Positions 42,115-51,493 are shown, counted from the stretch's first letter. The stretch: DNA of 64,000 nt from Flavobacteriales bacterium (GCA_016124845.1 WGMW01000009.1:62001-126000), one strand, 5' to 3'. Program-made: numbers and translations. The notes: generated by a model from the sequence alone, not told the origin.

Positions 42115-43974
42115 ATGTCCGCAACGTTAGAAACGACCAAAGAAATAACCATCCTGTTTGCCGGTGATTCCGGAGATGGAATTCAGCTTACAGGAACGCA
42201 GTTTACCGACACCAACGCGCTTTTCGGAAACGACCTGAGCACCTTCCCGAATTTCCCTGCGGAGATCCGTGCCCCGCAAGGAACACTGGCGGGAGTTTCA
42301 GGATTCCAACTTCACTTCGGAAGTATTGAGATTTTCACTCCGGGTGATGAGTGCGATGCGCTGGTTGTGATGAATGTGGCCGCGCTGAAGGCCAATCTCA
42401 AAAGCCTGAAAAAAGGCGGGATCATCATTGCCAACACAGATGGTTTCGATGCCAAGAATCTTCGGTTGGCGAAGGTTGAAAGCGGCATCAGTCCGTTGGA
42501 AGATGGTTCGTTGAGCAACTATAAGGTCTATCCGATAGAGGTTACAAAACTTACCCGCGAATGTTTGAAAGACAGCGGTCTTGGCACTAAAGACATCGAC
42601 CGAACCAAGAACATGTTCGTGCTTGGTTTTGTGCTGTGGATGTTCGATAGAACGTTGGATCCGACCATCAAATTCGTTTCGGAGAAATTCAAAAAGAAGC
42701 CTGAAATAGTGGACGCCAACGTCAAGGTGCTTAAGGCTGGTTACCACTACGGTGACACGACCGAAACGGCCACAACCCGTTTCAGCGTGGACAAAGCGGA
42801 GATGCCGAAAGGCACGTATCGCAACATGATGGGAAATCAGGCCACCGCATTAGGGCTCATTGCCGCTTCCAAACGTTCTGGTCTGGAGTTGTTCTACGGA
42901 AGTTATCCGATAACACCAGCTTCTGATGTATTGCATGAACTTGCCAAGCACAAGAATTTCGGTGTAAAGACTTTTCAGGCGGAAGATGAAATTGCCGCTG
43001 TGGCTTCGGCCATCGGGGCGTCTTTTGGTGGCGCGTTGGGCGTTACTGCATCCAGCGGACCTGGAATTGCGTTGAAAGGCGAAGCCATAGGACTGGCCTT
43101 GATGCTGGAACTTCCGTTGGTTATTGTAAACGTGCAACGTGGTGGTCCATCAACCGGACTTCCAACCAAAACAGAGCAAGCCGACCTGCTTCAAGCAGTT
43201 TACGGAAGAAACGGTGAAGCGCCAGTAGCAGTTGTTGCGGCAGCTACGCCAGCCGATTGTTTCAATATGGCTTTTGAAGCTTGCCGATTGGCCGTGCAAC
43301 ACATGACGCCTGTATTCTTCCTCTCGGATGGTTATCTGGCAAATGGTGCAGAGCCTTGGAAATTCCCAACGGAAGATGAATTGCCATCCTTCAAAGGAAA
43401 CTTCGCAACGCCAAGTGACCTGAAAGACGGAGAATATTTGCCTTACGAACGCGATGAGAATCTGGTGCGCAAATGGGCAATCCCTGGAACACTTGGTCTG
43501 GAGCATCGAGTTGGCGGAATTGAGAAGCAGGACGGAACGGGCAACATCAGCTACGATCCGGACAACCACCAGCACATGGTGAACACCCGTGCTCAGAAAG
43601 TGGCAAACATTGCCAAGAATGTTCCATTACAGGATATTGAGCTTGGCTCAAAAACCGGAAAAGTGTTGGTTCTTGGTTGGGGCTCAACTTACGGAGCTAT
43701 CAAGGCTGCGGTGAAAGACCTGACGGAAGAAGGACATTCGGTTTCGCACGCACATGTGCGCTATCTGTTTCCGTTCCCTCAGAATTTTGAAGAAGTACTG
43801 AGAAGTTTTGACACAGTTCTGATCCCTGAAATGAACATGGGACAACTGCGAATGATGATTCGAAGTGAATTCCTGATCCCAGCAGTTGGCTTGAACAAGG
43901 TGAAGGGAATTCCTTTCACCAAGGGTGAGATCAAGAATAAGGTGTTGGAGTTATTGGATCAGTTAATTAAGTAA
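42115..43974 (+). CDS. korA: 2-oxoacid:ferredoxin oxidoreductase, fused gamma-alpha subunit
   Basis: Large subunit of a 2-oxoglutarate (or similar) ferredoxin oxidoreductase, about 619 residues. The gamma domain comes first (ILFAGDSGDGIQLTGTQFTD, residues about 11-200). The alpha pyrimidine-binding domain follows from about 225 (GNQATALGLIAASKRSGLEL, YPITPASDVLHELAK, FQAEDEIAAVASAIGASFGG, TASSGPGIALKGEAIGLALM). The C-terminal transketolase-type domain has VLGWGSTYGAIKAAV. No ferredoxin domain is fused, so electrons leave via a separate ferredoxin. The beta subunit is next, separated by a 90-bp palindromic element. 2-Oxoglutarate as substrate is inferred from the two-subunit layout. Confidence 0.93.
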   Translation: MSATLETTKEITILFAGDSGDGIQLTGTQFTDTNALFGNDLSTFPNFPAEIRAPQGTLAGVSGFQLHFGSIEIFTPGDECDALVVMNVAALKANLKSLKKGGIIIANTDGFDAKNLRLAKVESGISPLEDGSLSNYKVYPIEVTKLTRECLKDSGLGTKDIDRTKNMFVLGFVLWMFDRTLDPTIKFVSEKFKKKPEIVDANVKVLKAGYHYGDTTETATTRFSVDKAEMPKGTYRNMMGNQATALGLIAASKRSGLELFYGSYPITPASDVLHELAKHKNFGVKTFQAEDEIAAVASAIGASFGGALGVTASSGPGIALKGEAIGLALMLELPLVIVNVQRGGPSTGLPTKTEQADLLQAVYGRNGEAPVAVVAAATPADCFNMAFEACRLAVQHMTPVFFLSDGYLANGAEPWKFPTEDELPSFKGNFATPSDLKDGEYLPYERDENLVRKWAIPGTLGLEHRVGGIEKQDGTGNISYDPDNHQHMVNTRAQKVANIAKNVPLQDIELGSKTGKVLVLGWGSTYGAIKAAVKDLTEEGHSVSHAHVRYLFPFPQNFEEVLRSFDTVLIPEMNMGQLRMMIRSEFLIPAVGLNKVKGIPFTKGEIKNKVLELLDQLIK

Positions 43975-43980
43975 AGCTAT

Positions 43981-44070
43981 TAACCACAGAGAACACGAAG
44001 AATCCACAAAGAATCACAGAGAATGTCCTCTGTGTACCTCGGTGAAAAAACTCCGTGTTCGCTGTGGTAA
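43981..44070. repeat. 90-bp imperfect palindromic element (type B) between korA and korB
   Basis: The left arm begins TAACCACAGAGAACACGAAG and the right arm ends CTCCGTGTTCGCTGTGGTAA; an inner hairpin is CACAGAG with CTCTGTG. It has the same length and arm-loop-arm layout as the element at 23914-24006, but a different sequence. It sits inside the korA-korB unit and could reduce read-through to korB. Confidence 0.8.
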
Positions 44071-44080
44071 AAAATAAATC

Positions 44081-45106
44081 ATGGCAGAAGTTTTGAATGG
44101 CGCAATGACCGCCAAAGAGTTGGAAACCGATCAGGAGGTAAGATGGTGCCCAGGTTGTGGCGACTACTCTATTCTGAAACAAGTGCAGAAGGTAATTCCT
44201 GAACTCGGCATCAAGCGCGAGGATATCGTTTTCATTTCGGGCATTGGCTGCAGCAGCCGTTTTCCGTACTACATGAACACGTACGGAATGCACAGCATTC
44301 ATGGTCGCGCCCCAGCTGTTGTAAGTGGATTGAAATCCACAAATCCTGATTTGAGCGTGTGGATGATCACAGGAGATGGCGATTCACTTTCCATCGGTGG
44401 AAACCACTTGATCCATCTTCTCCGAAGAAACTTCGACATAAACGTACTGCTGTTCAATAACCAGATCTATGGCCTGACCAAAGGACAGTATTCGCCAACA
44501 TCGGAAGAGGGAAAGACCACGAAGTCGACTCCAATGGGTTCATTGGACCATCCATTCAACCCAGCGGCTTTGTGCTTGGGTGCAGATTCAACGTTCTACG
44601 CCAGAACCATGGACCGCGACCCTGTTCACATGCGTGACATTCTCCTGAAAGCGAGCCACCACAAAGGCACGAGCATGATCGAGATCTATCAGAACTGTAA
44701 CGTCTTTAACGATGGTGCATTCTTCGGCATGACCGACAAGGAGACCAAGAAGCAGCAGACGCTATTCGTTGAGCACGGAAAACCGCTGATCTTCGGTCAG
44801 AACAATGAGTTCGGAATTAAACTGGATGGATTCAAGCCCGTGATCGTGAATATGGATTCAGCAAGTGCAGATGACCTTTGGATCCATGATGAGAAAGATC
44901 GCGCCAAAGCGAATATCCTGGCGCGTTTCTACGGAAATCCTGCCACAGAAGGGGAACTTCCAAGGCCGTTCGGAGTTTTCTATTCTGAAGACAGACCTTG
45001 CTATGAGGATCTTTTGGTCAACCAAGTTGAAGTTGCCAAAGAGAAATTTGGAGAAGGCGACCTGAATGCGCTTCTGAGAGGAAAAAACACGTGGACGATC
45101 GGCTGA
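44081..45106 (+). CDS. korB: 2-oxoacid:ferredoxin oxidoreductase, beta subunit
   Basis: A 341-residue TPP-binding subunit. The N-terminal cluster motif is WCPGCGDYSILKQVQKVI (Cys near 23 and 26), a third Cys is in GIGCSSRFPYYM, and the TPP/Mg motif is WMITGDGDSLSIGGNHLIHL with LFNNQIYGLTKGQYSPTS. These Cys bind the [4Fe-4S] cluster with one further Cys (ALCLGAD or NCNVFND). It acts with KorA to make or use acyl-CoA plus reduced ferredoxin. Confidence 0.95.
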   Translation: MAEVLNGAMTAKELETDQEVRWCPGCGDYSILKQVQKVIPELGIKREDIVFISGIGCSSRFPYYMNTYGMHSIHGRAPAVVSGLKSTNPDLSVWMITGDGDSLSIGGNHLIHLLRRNFDINVLLFNNQIYGLTKGQYSPTSEEGKTTKSTPMGSLDHPFNPAALCLGADSTFYARTMDRDPVHMRDILLKASHHKGTSMIEIYQNCNVFNDGAFFGMTDKETKKQQTLFVEHGKPLIFGQNNEFGIKLDGFKPVIVNMDSASADDLWIHDEKDRAKANILARFYGNPATEGELPRPFGVFYSEDRPCYEDLLVNQVEVAKEKFGEGDLNALLRGKNTWTIG

Positions 45107-45511
45107 TCAATCAGCGATAAGTTCGAACCTGCGACCGTTGCTGTTGGCACTCAGGTCGGTAATGTTGAAGTTGTCCTTGTCGAGCTGATCGATCTGAAAG
45201 ATCCGAGTTTGATTACCATCGGTAAGCGTCACCTTGCGGATGCCGTCTGTGAAAAGCCACGAGCCTGTCACTTCCACCAACTGACCTCCACTTTCCGGAT
45301 AGTATGATTCGTTGAAACCACCATCGTTATCAAGGGTCAATCGATAATTGATGTGCGTAGCAGTATACGTACTTGTAATATCCTGATCGTTCTGATAGAC
45401 CTTGAATATCTTCCAGGTCTGCGCAATATTGGTTTTGGCCTTTTCGGCTTTGGTAGCGCAGCCAACGCCCACGATCACCACCAATAGAAATGCTATTATC
45501 GTTCTGCTCAT
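45107..45511 (-). CDS. Small lipocalin-like lipoprotein
   Basis: A 134-residue predicted lipoprotein (lipobox VGVGC) starting at ATG 45511; the TTG two codons earlier is less likely. The body has a beta-barrel-like pattern (QTWKIFKVYQNDQDITSTYT, LTLDNDGGFNESYYPESGG, SWLFTDGIRKVTLTD). Function unknown. Transcribed on its own from a TATCTTTG box within the 3' end of nadE, or with nadE. Confidence 0.75.
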   Translation of the reverse strand: MSRTIIAFLLVVIVGVGCATKAEKAKTNIAQTWKIFKVYQNDQDITSTYTATHINYRLTLDNDGGFNESYYPESGGQLVEVTGSWLFTDGIRKVTLTDGNQTRIFQIDQLDKDNFNITDLSANSNGRRFELIAD

Positions 45512-45523
45512 TTTCAATCAATT

Positions 45524-47161
45524 TCAACAAAGATACTTACCAACGATCGGAACTCTGCGTCCCATTCCAAACGCTTTACGACTGACCCGTAGTATCGGTG
45601 GTGTCTGATAACGCTTGTACTCGTTCAGATTCACCAAGCGGAGCACACGGTTCACCAACGCCTCATCGTGTCCCATGGCAATGATCTCCGCAGGTCCTTT
45701 TCGGTTCTCGATATACTGGATCAGAATCTCATCCAAGATGTCATATTCAGGTAACGAGTCCGAATCCTTCTGATCGGGGCGCAACTCTGCGCTTGGGGCT
45801 TTGGTGATGATGTTCTCAGGAATGACCTCACCACTTCTGTTCACCCATCGCGCCAGCTCGTAAACCTCTGTTTTGTAGAGGTCAGCAATCACCGAAAGGC
45901 CACCGTTCATGTCGCCATAAATGGTAGAATAACCGACCGCACATTCGCTCTTGTTGGATGTATTGAGAAGGATGTTCCCGAACTTGTTCGACACCGCCAT
46001 CAGCAGCACGCCACGGATGCGCGCCTGAAGGTTTTCCTCTGCCAAGTTGAACGGCAGATCACCAAAGATCGGATTCAGATCCTGACGGAAATTCTTGAAT
46101 AGATTCTCAATCGAAACAATATCGTACTGCGTACCAAGATTCTCGGAAAGCTGCACCGAATCATCCACAGAATGTTGGGATGAAAACCCAGATGGCATCA
46201 GCAACGAACGCACATTTTCCGCGCCCAACGCCTGCTGCGCGAGGTAGAGAACAACGGCAGAATCGATTCCGCCAGATAGGCCGATAACTGCCTTGCTGAA
46301 CCCAAGTTTCCCAAAGTAATCGCGGATGCCAAGAACCACCGCATCATGAATGCGCTCGATCTTGGATCGCTGATCAACGTTCCGTTCTTCACCGATCAAT
46401 TTCAGATCTCCATCAAACTCGAACGTGGATGAATCTTTTTGGAAGTAATCGAGTTCGTGAAGAAGGTTTCCATTCGCATTCAGCGCCATGGAACCACCAT
46501 CGAAGATCAGTTCGGTCTGCGCGCCCACATGATTCGTATAAAGCACCGGCAAACCGTACTTGCGACAGTTCTTCTCCAAAATTCGAATACGGTCTTCGCG
46601 ATGCGAAAAATCGAACGGAGAAGCGGCAATGTTCACCATCAACTGCGGAGCGTGTTTCATCAACTCGTCCATCGGACTGGTGATGTACAACGGATCTTCA
46701 ATGTTCCAAAGATCTTCGCAGATGGTCAGCGCAATTCGGGTTCCGTTCAACTCCACGGTCTCGAACGCACGGTTCGGTTCAAAATAGCGGTACTCGTCAA
46801 AGATGTCGTAGTTCGGAAGCAACGATTTCTTTACCACTTGCTTCACCTTGCCATCGGCCAGAACATACGCTGCGTTGAAAAGGCTTTTTCCACTTGGCGC
46901 GTCATTGCGCAAAGGCGCACCGACAATGGCCGAAATTCCCATACATTCCGCTGCAATTTCTGCGATTGAATCCTCACATCTTCGAATAAAATCCTCGAAC
47001 TCCAGAAAATCGCGAGGCGGATAGCCACATACGGAAAGCTCGGAAAAAACCACCAGATCCACTTGGTCGGTAGCCGCTTTTTTCACCTCCGCAATGATCT
47101 TCTGAACATTCTGTTCGAAGTTGCCGATGTGGTAATTGAGCTGCGAAAGACGGATCTTCAT
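45524..47161 (-). CDS. nadE: Glutamine-dependent NAD+ synthase
   Basis: A 545-residue enzyme making NAD+ from deamido-NAD+, ATP and glutamine in the cytoplasm. The N-terminal nitrilase-type glutaminase has the catalytic triad in LVVFSELSVCGYPPRDFLEF (Glu), QVVKKSLLPNYDIFDEYRYF (Lys) and ALTICEDLWN (Cys). The C-terminal synthetase has the PP-loop VIGLSGGIDSAVVLYLA (about residue 291) and ILLNTSNKSECAVGYSTIYG. Next to gldBC, as in other Bacteroidota. A terminator-like hairpin lies between its promoter box and start. Confidence 0.97.
   Translation of the reverse strand: MKIRLSQLNYHIGNFEQNVQKIIAEVKKAATDQVDLVVFSELSVCGYPPRDFLEFEDFIRRCEDSIAEIAAECMGISAIVGAPLRNDAPSGKSLFNAAYVLADGKVKQVVKKSLLPNYDIFDEYRYFEPNRAFETVELNGTRIALTICEDLWNIEDPLYITSPMDELMKHAPQLMVNIAASPFDFSHREDRIRILEKNCRKYGLPVLYTNHVGAQTELIFDGGSMALNANGNLLHELDYFQKDSSTFEFDGDLKLIGEERNVDQRSKIERIHDAVVLGIRDYFGKLGFSKAVIGLSGGIDSAVVLYLAQQALGAENVRSLLMPSGFSSQHSVDDSVQLSENLGTQYDIVSIENLFKNFRQDLNPIFGDLPFNLAEENLQARIRGVLLMAVSNKFGNILLNTSNKSECAVGYSTIYGDMNGGLSVIADLYKTEVYELARWVNRSGEVIPENIITKAPSAELRPDQKDSDSLPEYDILDEILIQYIENRKGPAEIIAMGHDEALVNRVLRLVNLNEYKRYQTPPILRVSRKAFGMGRRVPIVGKYLC
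45528..45535 (-). promoter_or_regulatory. TAnnTTTG -7 box of the small lipoprotein gene
   Basis: TATCTTTG on the minus strand, 16 bases before ATG 45511, lying inside the last codons of nadE. Confidence 0.5.
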
Positions 47162-47166
47162 GCTAT

Positions 47167-47194
47167 AAAAAAGCCGAGGTTTTGAGGCCTCGGC
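47167..47194 (-). terminator. Rho-independent terminator of the outer-membrane barrel gene
   Basis: On the minus strand GCCGAGG, an 8-base loop and CCTCGGC are followed by six T. It lies 24 bases past the stop at 47218 and immediately before the nadE ATG. Confidence 0.8.
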
Positions 47195-47201
47195 AAAGGT
47201 A
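47194..47201 (-). promoter_or_regulatory. TAnnTTTG -7 box of nadE
   Basis: TACCTTTG on the minus strand, with its last base being the first base of the terminator stem. Any transcript from here begins with that hairpin, 32 bases before the nadE ATG. Confidence 0.45.
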
Positions 47202-47217
47202 TTCTTACTGGTGGGAA

Positions 47218-48042
47218 TCAGAAGAGGATTCCGACATTCAATGCCACATGATGCATGTTCGCGTTCAATTCGAACGGAACTTTCGTTTTTGGATCCTTTG
47301 AATCGTATCGGTATAAACCTTCTTTCTTATCCAGATCACTGCTCTTCGGGTCGCGCATCAGATCGATGAAACCGTTGTGGTACGACACACTCACAACCAG
47401 CGAGGTGTTGCCAGAGAATCGCCACTCGAAACCTGCTCCGATACGCAACTTGATATTGGCAAATGAGGTCTGATTGTAGACAGGTTTATAATCAGCAGTT
47501 TCGGATGCGCCAAGCGTTTCAGTCACCACCAACGTGCTATCATCCACACTTCTACCGGTTACCATTTGCCGCGTATCCTTGGCCCTTGCCGCCACCAAAA
47601 CGGATAGATCCACACCGAACTGACCGAAATACGTAAAGTACCCGATCTCGTTGGTCATCAACTTCAATGTGATCGGCAGATTCACGTAATCATATCGATA
47701 CACGCGCGAACTCAACCGATAGGTAGAATCGTTCTGTGTGGACAGATAACGCACATCCGCTCCATTGAAATTAAGTGCCGCCCCGGCCATCTTGTGTTCC
47801 AGCCCGAATGCCACCGCATAATTGTTGGTGAAGGCGTATTCGGCCATCATGCCGTAACCGAACTTCATCCGCGCACCACCCGATTTCACGCCTTCTGTGT
47901 TGGGCTGAAAGAAATCGACAGATGGCGAAAGGTTGAACCCGATCCGGAACTTTTTCCGAAGCTGAGGACCGACCTTCTGATCCTGTGCAAAACCCGCCAC
48001 ACTCAACGATACGGCAATCAATGTCAGAAATAGGTTTTTCAT
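47218..48042 (-). CDS. PorT-like outer-membrane beta-barrel protein
   Basis: A 274-residue outer-membrane protein of the PorT/OMP_b-brl_2 type. Signal peptide to AGFAQ; barrel-like strands RIGFNLSPSVDFFQP, MKFGYGMMAEYAF, YVNLPITLKLMTNEIGYFTY, LRIGAGFEWRFSGNTSLVVS and a terminal GILF. PorT itself takes part in T9SS function, but many relatives are unrelated porins, so T9SS involvement is only suggested by the adjacent gldBC. Own promoter box at 48068-48075. Confidence 0.82.
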   Translation of the reverse strand: MKNLFLTLIAVSLSVAGFAQDQKVGPQLRKKFRIGFNLSPSVDFFQPNTEGVKSGGARMKFGYGMMAEYAFTNNYAVAFGLEHKMAGAALNFNGADVRYLSTQNDSTYRLSSRVYRYDYVNLPITLKLMTNEIGYFTYFGQFGVDLSVLVAARAKDTRQMVTGRSVDDSTLVVTETLGASETADYKPVYNQTSFANIKLRIGAGFEWRFSGNTSLVVSVSYHNGFIDLMRDPKSSDLDKKEGLYRYDSKDPKTKVPFELNANMHHVALNVGILF

Positions 48043-48067
48043 AATTTCGACCGCTTCAATTCGTTGC

Positions 48068-48075
48068 CAAAATTA
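48068..48075 (-). promoter_or_regulatory. TAnnTTTG -7 box of the barrel gene
   Basis: TAATTTTG on the minus strand, 25 bases before ATG 48042. Confidence 0.5.
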
Positions 48076-48089
48076 CACGATCATTCGGC

Positions 48090-49103
48090 ATGAGAATTTC
48101 ACGGCATTGGCCGATCATTTTATCGATTCTTGCTTTGATGGGCTGCAACAGCAACCCACTCGATGTGGATGTGAGCCATATTGAGGTGAACATGGGTTAC
48201 GGTCGCTTGGACCAAGAACTCTTCGCGCTCGACCCAACGGCAGGAAAAACCGACACCAAAACGCTCCAAGACAAGTATGGAGAATTTTTCACGCTCTACT
48301 CGGAAGGTGTTCTGCAACTTGGAAACCCCGAAGATGGCTCGTTTCCGTTTGCGGTAGCGCAGTTCATCACCAACGAGAACATGCTTACACTGCACAGTGA
48401 TGTTGAGAAGCAATTCGGGAATCTTGAAGGAATTGAAGAACAACTCACTGACGGATTCCGTCACTTCAAGTATCATTTTCCAGATAGCTTGGTGCCGAAT
48501 GTCGTGTTTGTCATCTCGGCCTTGAACAACAGCGTCATTGCAAGCAAGACCACATTGGGCATTGGACTCGATATGTTTCTCGGTGCGGATTATCCCGTGT
48601 ATCCTCTGGCAGGATTTCCGAAATATATGTTCGACAACATGAAACCCGATCAGGTGGTTCCGCAGGCCATGAAAGGTTGGTTACAATCCATGTTCGAAAC
48701 AGAGGCAGAACGGAAAACGCTGCTGGACCACATGGTTTTTGAAGGTAAATTGCTGTATGCGCTTGATGCCACGCTCCGAAACACGGAAGACTCTGTGAAA
48801 GTCGGATTCAGCCCCTACGCCATGGAATGGTGCCAAACATACGAGCCACGCATTTGGGCGCATTTGGTGGATGAGGAACTCCTCTACACCACCGATTACA
48901 TGACTATCAACAAGTGGATAAATCAAGCTCCGTTCGTGGCTGGAATTCCAAAAGACTCACCAGGAAGATTGGGTCAATGGGTCGGCTGGCAGATCGTACG
49001 GAAGTACATGCAGGAAAACCCGAACATCAGCCTTCAACAGCTGATGCTGAACCAGAACGCGCAGGATATTCTGGCGCATTCCAAATACAAACCGAAACTG
49101 TAA
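48090..49103 (+). CDS. gldB: Gliding motility lipoprotein GldB
   Basis: A 337-residue lipoprotein (lipobox ALMGC) of the T9SS/gliding set. Family-typical segments: YGRLDQELFALD near the N-terminus, YGEFFTLYSEGVLQLG, FVISALNNSVIASKTTLGIG with LDMFLGADYPVYPLAGFPKY, and RLGQWVGWQIVRKYMQENP at the end. It is followed by gldC after 1 base, the order seen in gliding Bacteroidota. GldB is required for gliding in Flavobacterium; whether this strain glides cannot be told from one gene. Confidence 0.93.
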   Translation: MRISRHWPIILSILALMGCNSNPLDVDVSHIEVNMGYGRLDQELFALDPTAGKTDTKTLQDKYGEFFTLYSEGVLQLGNPEDGSFPFAVAQFITNENMLTLHSDVEKQFGNLEGIEEQLTDGFRHFKYHFPDSLVPNVVFVISALNNSVIASKTTLGIGLDMFLGADYPVYPLAGFPKYMFDNMKPDQVVPQAMKGWLQSMFETEAERKTLLDHMVFEGKLLYALDATLRNTEDSVKVGFSPYAMEWCQTYEPRIWAHLVDEELLYTTDYMTINKWINQAPFVAGIPKDSPGRLGQWVGWQIVRKYMQENPNISLQQLMLNQNAQDILAHSKYKPKL

Positions 49104-49104
49104 C

Positions 49105-49431
49105 ATGAGCAAGACATCAAAGATCACGTTCAACGTAACCCTTGACGAGAACCAAGTGCCCGAAAAGATCGATTGGATGGCCACAGACGCTGGCATGGAA
49201 ACCAATCTCGACAGCAAGGCGATTATGATCTCTGTGTATGACACCGATAGCGAAGAAACACTCCGTATGGACCTCTGGACCAAAGAGATGCGCGTAGATG
49301 AAATGAAGCGGTTTTTCCATCAGACCATTGTTTCCATGGCCGATACGCTGCAACGGGCCACAAGCGAAGACAAAATGGCGGCCGATATGCGCGAATTCGG
49401 ACAACATTTCGCCAAAGAGATGTTTGATTGA
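49105..49431 (+). CDS. gldC: Gliding motility protein GldC
   Basis: A 108-residue cytoplasmic protein. Family-typical: ITFNVTLDENQVPEKIDWMA, MISVYDTDSEETLRMDLWTK and MKRFFHQTIVSMADTLQRAT. Paired with gldB; GldC supports GldB in gliding but is not strictly essential in known species. Confidence 0.93.
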   Translation: MSKTSKITFNVTLDENQVPEKIDWMATDAGMETNLDSKAIMISVYDTDSEETLRMDLWTKEMRVDEMKRFFHQTIVSMADTLQRATSEDKMAADMREFGQHFAKEMFD

Positions 49432-49477
49432 ACTTGGGCGCAAGTGCAATGACGCGCTTACTACGCCCCAAGTTTTA

Positions 49478-49509
49478 TTTGAAGATTTCGCCCCGCGCGT
49501 ATATATTTG
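49478..49509 (+). promoter_or_regulatory. Bacteroidota-type promoter (TTTG-20-TATATTTG)
   Basis: TTTG at 49478-49481 is separated by 20 bases from TATATTTG at 49502-49509, matching the -33/-7 consensus. It is 43 bases before ATG 49553. Confidence 0.7.
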
Positions 49510-49552
49510 TGAACTTTGACAAAACCAAATAGGTAAAACCTTTTACTGTCCA

Positions 49553-51493
49553 ATGAAAATCTCAACCCCGCTTAATGGATTGTTCCTGTTGTTGCTTCTA
49601 ACGATCGGAATGGTTGACCTCGTACACGCCCAAGCCGAACCAGACCCGCTGGTATTCAACAACGGAGCCATGTTCTTCATCAATGGAGGGATCAACGACT
49701 CTGCTGTAGTTTGGGTAGATGGCACATTCACAAACAATGACAGTACACTTGTCAACTTGGGCAAGTTGATCGTGAAGAACGACTTCATCAATAATGCGCA
49801 GTGCGGTGGCGACAACACATTCCCGCTACAGATTCCCGGAAACAACGGCATGTTTGACGTTTACGGTGACTGGGAGAACAACGGCATCTTCTATGCAGGA
49901 ACGGGAAAAGTCCGATTCTTTGCCAATGACACAATCGATGGCGATTCCATTCAAGGTGTTTCCATCACACGCTTCCATGACGTGGAACTGATGGCACACA
50001 ATCGAAGAGTTCAGGACAGTATCGATACAGAGATCGACCCAAGCGGAACGATCAACCTGCACAGAGGTGAGTGGGCAACCGATGTCAACATCCTTTGGGT
50101 ATTTAACCCCGCTGTTGGTGCTGTACAGCGCAATGCAAACTGCGACACATGTGGTTTCGTCTCAAGTTTGGACAATGGGAATTTGGCGCGTGCGGTTGCA
50201 CAGAATACCAACTATCTTTTCCCAACCGGTTCCCGTTTGAACGTTTCACCCAATCAGATCAAGCGTTACCGTCCGGTGATCATCAAACCACAGACAAACG
50301 CGGTTGATACATTTCACGTGAGATTCGTGAACCGTAATGCGACCATCAACGGCCTTCCGGTTACGAATTTGGACACTAACCTCTGCTACGTAAACCCATG
50401 GTGGTATCACAGAATCAACAAGGACAATGGCGGTGTGGCCGCAGCGGAAATTGATATTCGTTCCAATCCATTCGCGCCACTGATCGATGAGGATTACAAC
50501 ACCATGGCCAATTGGAGTACCAGTAACGCTGTTTGGGAAGACCTGATCAACACCGCATCGGGTGTAGTGAATTTCTACCCTCAAGTAGGTGTTTACAACT
50601 ATTCTGATTTCGCAACCTATCCAGAAGACGCTTACATTCTTGGCTTCCGTGTTCCGCCAGCACCAGAAGTTACCGGAGATACCGCGCTTTGCGCAAACGT
50701 CCCTACGACCTACTCCGTACCTGATAACGGATCTTCTTACGATTTCGTGGTTACAGGCGGTACGGTAATAGCTCAAGACAGCACCTCTGTAACGGTTATC
50801 TGGCACAATGACAGTCTTGGCGCTGTTTACGGTTCGGTTGATGTTTTAGAAACCATTCCGAATTCGATCAATGGAGGATGTACTTCACATCTTCAGAACT
50901 ACAGTGTAGAGATCTGGCCGCTTCCTATCGCCAACTTCTCAATCAGTACTGACACGACCTTGCCAGGAGGAATTTTCGTTGACGACATTCTCGGAATGGT
51001 GGATTCGAGCATATTGACGAGCGAATGGTATTGGGATTTCGGTGATGGCGTAACAAGCAATGACTCCACTCCTTACCATACGTACGGTGAAACAGGTACG
51101 TATGATATTCAACTCATTGTGCGAAGCGGACTTGAGTGTTTGGACACCATGGTCATTTCAGTCAATGTTGTTGAAGGAATGATCATTCCTAACGTATTTA
51201 CCCCTAACGGTGATGGATGGAATGATGTGTTTGACGTAAGAACAAGCGCAGTAGGCGACTACAAACTTCAGATCTACAACCGCTGGGGCAATATTGTGTT
51301 CGAAAACACTTCTCCACTTATTTCTTGGGATGGCACCACTTCGGCTGGCGTGCAAGCTCCGGCTGGAACGTATTTCTACGTAATTACAAACCCAACGATG
51401 GTTTCCGGTAACGCCATTGAAGACAACGGTGACAATTTCAGTACGCCTCCGGGAGGAGATGTAAACAAAGGTTGGCTTCAGTTGATAAGGTAA
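49553..51493 (+). CDS. T9SS type B surface protein with PKD domain
   Basis: A 646-residue secreted protein. Signal peptide to LVHAQ. A long beta-rich region (about 25-360) has no known motif. A PKD-like domain follows near 460-545 (ANFSISTDTTLPGGIFVDD, then WYWDFGDGVTSNDSTPYHTY). The C-terminus (about 548-646) is the gliding-motility-associated type B sorting domain: IIPNVFTPNGDGWNDVFDV, LQIYNRWGNIVFEN and WDGTTSAGVQAPAGTYFYV. It is transported by the T9SS. It ends in a clear terminator. Confidence 0.88.
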   Translation: MKISTPLNGLFLLLLLTIGMVDLVHAQAEPDPLVFNNGAMFFINGGINDSAVVWVDGTFTNNDSTLVNLGKLIVKNDFINNAQCGGDNTFPLQIPGNNGMFDVYGDWENNGIFYAGTGKVRFFANDTIDGDSIQGVSITRFHDVELMAHNRRVQDSIDTEIDPSGTINLHRGEWATDVNILWVFNPAVGAVQRNANCDTCGFVSSLDNGNLARAVAQNTNYLFPTGSRLNVSPNQIKRYRPVIIKPQTNAVDTFHVRFVNRNATINGLPVTNLDTNLCYVNPWWYHRINKDNGGVAAAEIDIRSNPFAPLIDEDYNTMANWSTSNAVWEDLINTASGVVNFYPQVGVYNYSDFATYPEDAYILGFRVPPAPEVTGDTALCANVPTTYSVPDNGSSYDFVVTGGTVIAQDSTSVTVIWHNDSLGAVYGSVDVLETIPNSINGGCTSHLQNYSVEIWPLPIANFSISTDTTLPGGIFVDDILGMVDSSILTSEWYWDFGDGVTSNDSTPYHTYGETGTYDIQLIVRSGLECLDTMVISVNVVEGMIIPNVFTPNGDGWNDVFDVRTSAVGDYKLQIYNRWGNIVFENTSPLISWDGTTSAGVQAPAGTYFYVITNPTMVSGNAIEDNGDNFSTPPGGDVNKGWLQLIR

